Source: an uncultured Oscillospiraceae bacterium
GTDB taxonomy: Bacteria; Bacillota; Clostridia; Oscillospirales; Oscillospiraceae
Direction: 5' to 3'
Length of the DNA stretch: 8,800 nucleotides
NCBI GenBank assembly: GCA_934567115.1
Contig: CAKTJA010000048.1
Coordinates: 1 to 8,800 of the forward strand
Position numbers and translations under genes: made by a program. Below the pieces are notes generated by a model, which was not told the origin of the DNA, made no database searches, and saw only the letters and a program-made list of their open reading frames with translations. Each line of letters opens with the position of its first letter. The first letter of the stretch is position 1. Shown piece by piece: positions 6,127 to 8,800 of the stretch.

Positions 6127-8800
6127 CTACCCCTTGATGTTCAATTCCTTTGCCATATCGTTCATATTGATGGTCAGCACCTTGCTCACGCCGCGCTCCT
6201 GCATAGTCACGCCGTAAAGCACGTCGGCGGCCTCCATCGTGCCGCGCCGGTGCGTGATGACGATAAACTGCGTCCTGTCGCAGATGCGGCGCATGTAGCC
6301 CGCCACGCGGATCACGTTCGGCTCGTCAAGCGCCGCCTCGATCTCGTCCATCACGCAGAACGGCGTGGGATGGACCTTCAGGATCGCGAAGTACAGCGCG
6401 ATGGCGACGAACGCCTTCTCGCCGCCGGAGAGCAGCGACAGCGTTTTGAGCGCCTTGCCCGGCGGCTGCACCCTGATCTCGATGCCGCAGCCGAGCACGT
6501 CGTTTTCATCCTCCAGCTCAAGCGTGGCCTTTCCTCCGCCGAAAAGCTCAAGAAAGGTCTCCTGAAAGCTCTCGCGAATGAGGGCGAACTGCTCCTTAAA
6601 GATCGTGGTCATCTCCCCGGTGATGCTTTCGATCACGCCGAGAAGCTCCTTTTTTGCGCTGTCAACATCGTCGCGCTGATCGGCGAGATAGGTGTAGCGC
6701 GTGTTCACCCGCTCAAATTCCTCGATCGCGCCGACATTGACGCTGCCGAGCGAGCCGATCTCGCGCTTGAGCTCGCCGATGCGGCGGTTCGCCTTCGCCG
6801 TGCTCTCCAGCTCGACGCGCTGCTCCTGCGCGGCGCTGTGCCCCAGCTCATAGGTCTCCCACAGCCTGTCGAGGATCTGCTTCTCCTCCATCGCCGTGGT
6901 GGCGCGCTTCTGCTCCAGCCGGGCGACGCTCCGCTCGATGTTGAGCACGTTGTCGTTCAGCTCACGGCCCCGCCGGTCGCTTTCGCCCCGCTCCGCCTCA
7001 AGCGCGAGCTTCGCTTCGACCAGCGCGGCGAGCCTGCCGCGCAGCGCCCCGGCGCCGCTCCGCAGCTCCTCCGCGCGGGATTCGTGCCGCGCGATTTCCT
7101 CCTTCGCCTTTTCCACCGCCGCGCGGTACTCCTCCACAAGCGCACGGCGGCTTCCCTCGTCGCCGCGCATCTGCCGCTCAAGCTCCTCAAGATCGTTCAG
7201 CGCGCGCTCCGTCGTCGTCCGCTCTGCGGAAAAGCCGGCAAGTCTGCTCCTGCACCCGGCGATTTCGTCGCCGAGCCGGGCGGAATCCTGCTGAAGCTCG
7301 CTCTGTCCGGCCAGCTTCTCCTCGCACAGCCGTCTGCACTCCGCAGCCTCCGCTTCGCGGAGCGCGACCTCCTTTTCCCGCTTCGAAGCGCTCTTCTTCA
7401 TCTCCGCCGTGCGCGAGGCAAGCGTCTCCAGCTCGGCGGCGATGGCGCTCTCCCGGCCCCTGAGCGTATCGAGCAGCGCATCGCAGCGGTCCTTCTCTCC
7501 CGTAAAGCGGAGCACCGCGTCCTCGGCGCTGCGGCGCTGCTCCCCCGCGACCTCAAGCTCGTACCGCGCGGCGGCAAGCTCGCGTCCGGCCTCGTCGGCC
7601 TCGCGCTGCGCGGCGGCAAGCCGTTCGTCCAGCGCGCCGCGGTTCTGCGTAAGTTCCTTGAGCTCGTTGGCGCGGCTGAGGATCCCGGCGCTCCTGCTCA
7701 CGGAGCCGCCGGTCATCGAGCCGCCCCGGTTGAGCAGCTGCCCGTCCAGCGTAACGATCCGGAAGCGGCTCTGGTACTTGCGCGCGATGGCGATGCCGCA
7801 GTCCATATCCTCGACCACGACGGTGCGGCCGAGAAGATTGTTGAATATCCCGGCGTATTTCCCGTCGAAGCGCACAAGCTGCGACGCAATGCCGACGTAG
7901 CCGTACTCCCGGTCAACGCCCGCCTCGCGCAGCACGTCTCCGCGAACAGCCGTCATCGGCAGGAAGGTCGCCCGTCCCCCGTCGCGCTGCTTGAGGAAGT
8001 TGATGGCGCCCTTGGCGTCCTCCTCCCTGTCGACCACGATGTTCTGCATGCCCGCGCCGAGCGCGGTCTCGATGGCGACGGCGCAGCGTCGGTCGGTCTC
8101 CATCAGGCTTGCGACCGGACCGTGTACGCCGCGCAGGGCGTTTTTCTCCGCCGCCTGCATGATAAGGCGCACGGCCTTGTTAAAGCCCTCGTACTCCTTC
8201 TCCATCTCGCTGAGCAGACGGATGCGGGATTCGAGGTTGTTCTTCTCCATCGACAGGTCAATGCTCTTTTGCCGCGCCTGCTCCTCCCGCTTGACCCGTC
8301 CTTCCATTTTCAGCATGTGTCCGGAGATCACGTTGCGCACGGCGTCAGCCTCGTCCTGCGCCTCCTCCAGCGCGCGGCGCGCCTCCCGCGCGGCTCCCCG
8401 CGTCTCCTCAAGGCGGCCCTCCAGCTCCTGCGACTCGCGCTCCAGCGCGGCGCGGCGCTCGTTCATCTCCGCAGCGCCGGCGTTCAGCGCGCTCACATCC
8501 GCCCTGCCGTCTGCGGCGGCGGACGATGCAAGCGCCTCCCGTGCGCGCAGAGCCTCGATCTCTCCGCCCGCTTCCCCGGCGCAGCGCGCGGCCTCCTCCG
8601 CACGGCGGAGCAGCGCAGACAGCTCCTCCTCGGTCTGCGCCGTCTGCGCGGTCAGGTCTGATATCCTCTCGCGCTGCGCGGTGATCTGCGCGCCAAGGCT
8701 CTCCGCGCGGCCGGCCTGATCTCTCAGCTCGGACTCCGCGCGGGCGAGGTTGGCGCTGTTGTGCTCGATGTTCGTGCGCAGAACGGCGATCGCCGATTCC
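6127..8800 (-). CDS. smc: chromosome segregation/condensation ATPase SMC, C-terminal part (N-terminus outside window)
   Basis: Core subunit of the SMC-ScpAB condensin, which extrudes DNA loops and helps separate new chromosomes. The frame is open from the window edge to TAG at 6127-6129, giving about 890 residues of an expected 1,170-1,200; the Walker A head half is missing. Reading from the edge, first comes Ala/Glu/Arg-rich coiled coil (about 8800-8200). The hinge is at about 8190-7680, with RGVHGPVASLM and the glycine motif GGSMTGGS. A long return coiled coil follows (about 7680-6700). The C-terminal ATPase head has the signature LSGGEKA (starting at 6432), Walker B PFCVMDE with the following IEAALDE (6343-6363 and beyond), and the switch region ITHRRGTME. 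A GTG at 8496 lies in mid coiled coil and is not the start. Downstream ftsY is 3 bases away. Confidence 0.97.
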   Translation of the reverse strand, partial: ESAIAVLRTNIEHNSANLARAESELRDQAGRAESLGAQITAQRERISDLTAQTAQTEEELSALLRRAEEAARCAGEAGGEIEALRAREALASSAAADGRADVSALNAGAAEMNERRAALERESQELEGRLEETRGAAREARRALEEAQDEADAVRNVISGHMLKMEGRVKREEQARQKSIDLSMEKNNLESRIRLLSEMEKEYEGFNKAVRLIMQAAEKNALRGVHGPVASLMETDRRCAVAIETALGAGMQNIVVDREEDAKGAINFLKQRDGGRATFLPMTAVRGDVLREAGVDREYGYVGIASQLVRFDGKYAGIFNNLLGRTVVVEDMDCGIAIARKYQSRFRIVTLDGQLLNRGGSMTGGSVSRSAGILSRANELKELTQNRGALDERLAAAQREADEAGRELAAARYELEVAGEQRRSAEDAVLRFTGEKDRCDALLDTLRGRESAIAAELETLASRTAEMKKSASKREKEVALREAEAAECRRLCEEKLAGQSELQQDSARLGDEIAGCRSRLAGFSAERTTTERALNDLEELERQMRGDEGSRRALVEEYRAAVEKAKEEIARHESRAEELRSGAGALRGRLAALVEAKLALEAERGESDRRGRELNDNVLNIERSVARLEQKRATTAMEEKQILDRLWETYELGHSAAQEQRVELESTAKANRRIGELKREIGSLGSVNVGAIEEFERVNTRYTYLADQRDDVDSAKKELLGVIESITGEMTTIFKEQFALIRESFQETFLELFGGGKATLELEDENDVLGCGIEIRVQPPGKALKTLSLLSGGEKAFVAIALYFAILKVHPTPFCVMDEIEAALDEPNVIRVAGYMRRICDRTQFIVITHRRGTMEAADVLYGVTMQERGVSKVLTINMNDMAKELNIKG

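Noticed and set aside
8494..8496. GTG at 8496 as the smc start codon
   Set aside because: The same frame stays open to the window edge with coiled-coil sequence, and a start here would omit the Walker A head half that SMC requires.
6250..8661. 803-residue open frame on the plus strand opposite smc
   Set aside because: It is antisense to a clear SMC frame with intact motifs. Long antisense frames are expected in GC-rich coding DNA with strong third-position bias, and its translation is Leu/Arg/Ala-rich with no recognisable domain.
1..8800. Defence system, mobile element, CRISPR array or other novel multi-gene system
   Set aside because: All space is accounted for by housekeeping genes with short gaps; I saw no transposase, integrase, direct-repeat array, attachment-site duplication or toxin-antitoxin pair.

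Overview
The window is a GC-rich (about 60% by eye) bacterial chromosomal segment in which every real gene lies on the minus strand, so transcription runs from base 8800 towards base 1. Gene content and order point to a Gram-positive anaerobe of the class Clostridia, perhaps a GC-rich Oscillospiraceae-like gut lineage. The yhbY-nadD-yqeK-(LCP)-rsfS-leuS order resembles the Clostridia version of the B. subtilis yqeI-nadD-yqeK-yqeL cluster. Further support comes from the LytR-CpsA-Psr wall protein, a short FtsY without an acidic domain, and a Firmicutes-type SMC. The taxon is an inference; no rRNA or other marker is present.

Layout in the direction of transcription. (1) 8800-6127: the C-terminal three quarters of the chromosome-organising ATPase SMC, cut by the window edge. 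(2) 6123-5254: ftsY, the signal recognition particle receptor. (3) 5225-4848: a small protein with a split four-cysteine zinc ribbon and a highly charged tail, of unknown function. (4) 4846-4250: RdgB/HAM1-type pyrophosphatase that removes non-canonical purine NTPs. (5) 4249-3923: YhbY, a small RNA-binding ribosome-assembly protein. (6) 3898-2681: a single chain joining NadD (NAD synthesis) to YqeK (HD-domain Ap4A hydrolase), starting at TTG. (7) 2697-1327: an LCP-family membrane protein that attaches polymers to peptidoglycan. (8) 1243-845: RsfS, the ribosomal silencing factor. (9) 707-1: the N-terminal third or so of leucyl-tRNA synthetase, cut by the window edge.

From smc to the LCP gene, neighbours are separated by 0 to 28 bases or overlap, and most ribosome-binding sites lie inside the preceding gene. 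This looks like one operon with translational coupling. Only two gaps are larger: 83 bases before rsfS, which can fold into a compact GC-rich structure, and 137 bases before leuS, which holds GC hairpins but no T-box, clear promoter or terminator. The genes cover growth-linked housekeeping: chromosome organisation, membrane targeting, nucleotide-pool sanitation, NAD supply and dinucleotide removal, ribosome assembly and silencing, wall assembly and tRNA charging.

I found no mobile element, CRISPR array, tRNA/rRNA, phage gene or defence system. This is essentially an ordinary housekeeping region. The points most worth a second look are the uncharacterised zinc-ribbon gene, the NadD-YqeK fusion with its TTG start, and the structured rsfS leader.
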